From: Nostoc sp. LEGE 06077 | GTDB lineage: Bacteria; Cyanobacteriota; Cyanobacteriia; Cyanobacteriales; Nostocaceae | Length of the DNA stretch: 64,000 nt | Assembly (NCBI RefSeq): GCF_015207705.1 | Contig: NZ_JADEWI010000028.1 | Location: 17,400-81,399, forward strand | Reading direction: 5' to 3' | Part shown: positions 63,803 to 64,000 of the stretch, one piece after another | How the letters are laid out: every line of letters starts with the position of its first letter | Position numbering within the stretch: position 1 is the stretch's first letter | Program-made: the position numbers and the translations under genes | Notes under the pieces: model-generated | The model's input: the letters and a program-made list of their open reading frames with translations, nothing else | Databases searched by the model: none | What the model was told of the DNA's origin: nothing

Positions 63803-64000
63803 ATTACAGCGAAATTTTAATTAAACAATCTAATCTAGATTAAATAGCTATCTTATCATGTTTATAAAAAACGCCTTAATTAATTTAGTCTTAAATTATA
63901 TAATAATTTAAGAATTAGTAAGAATAAATATAGCAATTCTCAGGCAGATGAAATACACCCCACCCGCGCTGTCGCGCACCCTCCCCTTGGCAAGGGGAGG
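63803..64000. other. AT-rich upstream region, ending in a dispersed repeat
   Basis: The first 140 bp are very AT-rich, as expected upstream of the neighbouring gene. The last 45 bp (CACCCTCCCCTTGGCAAGGG and following) belong to the CCCTCCCC/GGGGAGGG dispersed repeat family and are cut by the window edge. Confidence 0.5.

Noticed and set aside
1..64000. tRNA, rRNA, tmRNA and similar RNA genes
   Set aside because: No GTTCRA-type T-loop with acceptor pairing or rRNA-like sequence was seen in the gaps, although a covariance search was not possible.

Overview
This 64-kb window comes from a cyanobacterial chromosome, most likely a filamentous, Nostoc/Anabaena/Calothrix-type genome. Three things point there: very frequent HIP1 octamers (GCGATCGC), gaps filled with short tandem repeats of the 'ATTGACCATTGAC' and 'GTCAATAGTC' kind, and families typical of cyanobacteria (DUF3038/DUF4335 pair, CruF carotenoid hydratase, cyanobacterial TamB, large TPR/STAND/WD40 ATPases). 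I saw no rRNA, tRNA or CRISPR array.

Layout. 1-3.6 kb: end of an exopolysaccharide export locus (outer-membrane Wza-like protein cut by the left edge, then a Wzc-like chain-length/tyrosine kinase). 3.7-5.2 kb: two tandem rhomboid proteases. 5.4-14.3 kb: a TPR protein, a P-loop ATPase and a giant TPR-STAND-coiled coil-WD40 protein, with the STAND gene lying between REP palindrome clusters and beside a broken REP-associated transposase. 14.3-19.8 kb: TamB-like envelope protein. 20-22.1 kb: DUF3038/DUF4335 pair. 22.5-31.2 kb: mostly housekeeping genes (apt, oligopeptide-type permease, lspA, bioY, cruF, rplU-rpmA, a sugar-type binding lipoprotein, a YebC-family regulator). 31.4-35.4 kb: a reverse-strand three-gene oxylipin locus (DUF2235 hydrolase, cyclooxygenase-like fatty acid dioxygenase, catalase-related hydroperoxide lyase). 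35.8-42.7 kb: a UbiH-like hydroxylase, then a MarR - HlyD/EmrA - MFS - EmrB efflux locus with matching candidate operators. 42.8-48.5 kb: a TPR protein, a conserved hypothetical, a 21-bp minisatellite, a NACHT-pentapeptide-repeat ATPase and a toxin-antitoxin cluster containing a RelE remnant fused to a second antitoxin. 48.7-64 kb: acs, an unknown gene pair, terC, ndk, speA, a sugar nucleotidyltransferase, scpA, an AI-2E-type transporter, pdxH, a split photolyase-like pair, a PrxQ-type peroxiredoxin and an AT-rich WcbI-like gene.

How genes work together. The clearest pathway is the oxylipin locus: the dioxygenase and lyase match a linoleate 10S-dioxygenase/10S-hydroperoxide lyase pair characterised in Nostoc punctiforme, and the upstream DUF2235 hydrolase could release the fatty acid. 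The clearest candidate conflict or defence elements are the ATPase + STAND-WD40 pair and the NACHT-pentapeptide protein with its adjoining toxin-antitoxin genes. Repeats have clearly shaped this stretch: REP palindromes abut or overlap gene ends, a nested dispersed repeat sits in frame inside the STAND gene, and at least three small terminal-inverted-repeat elements lie between genes.
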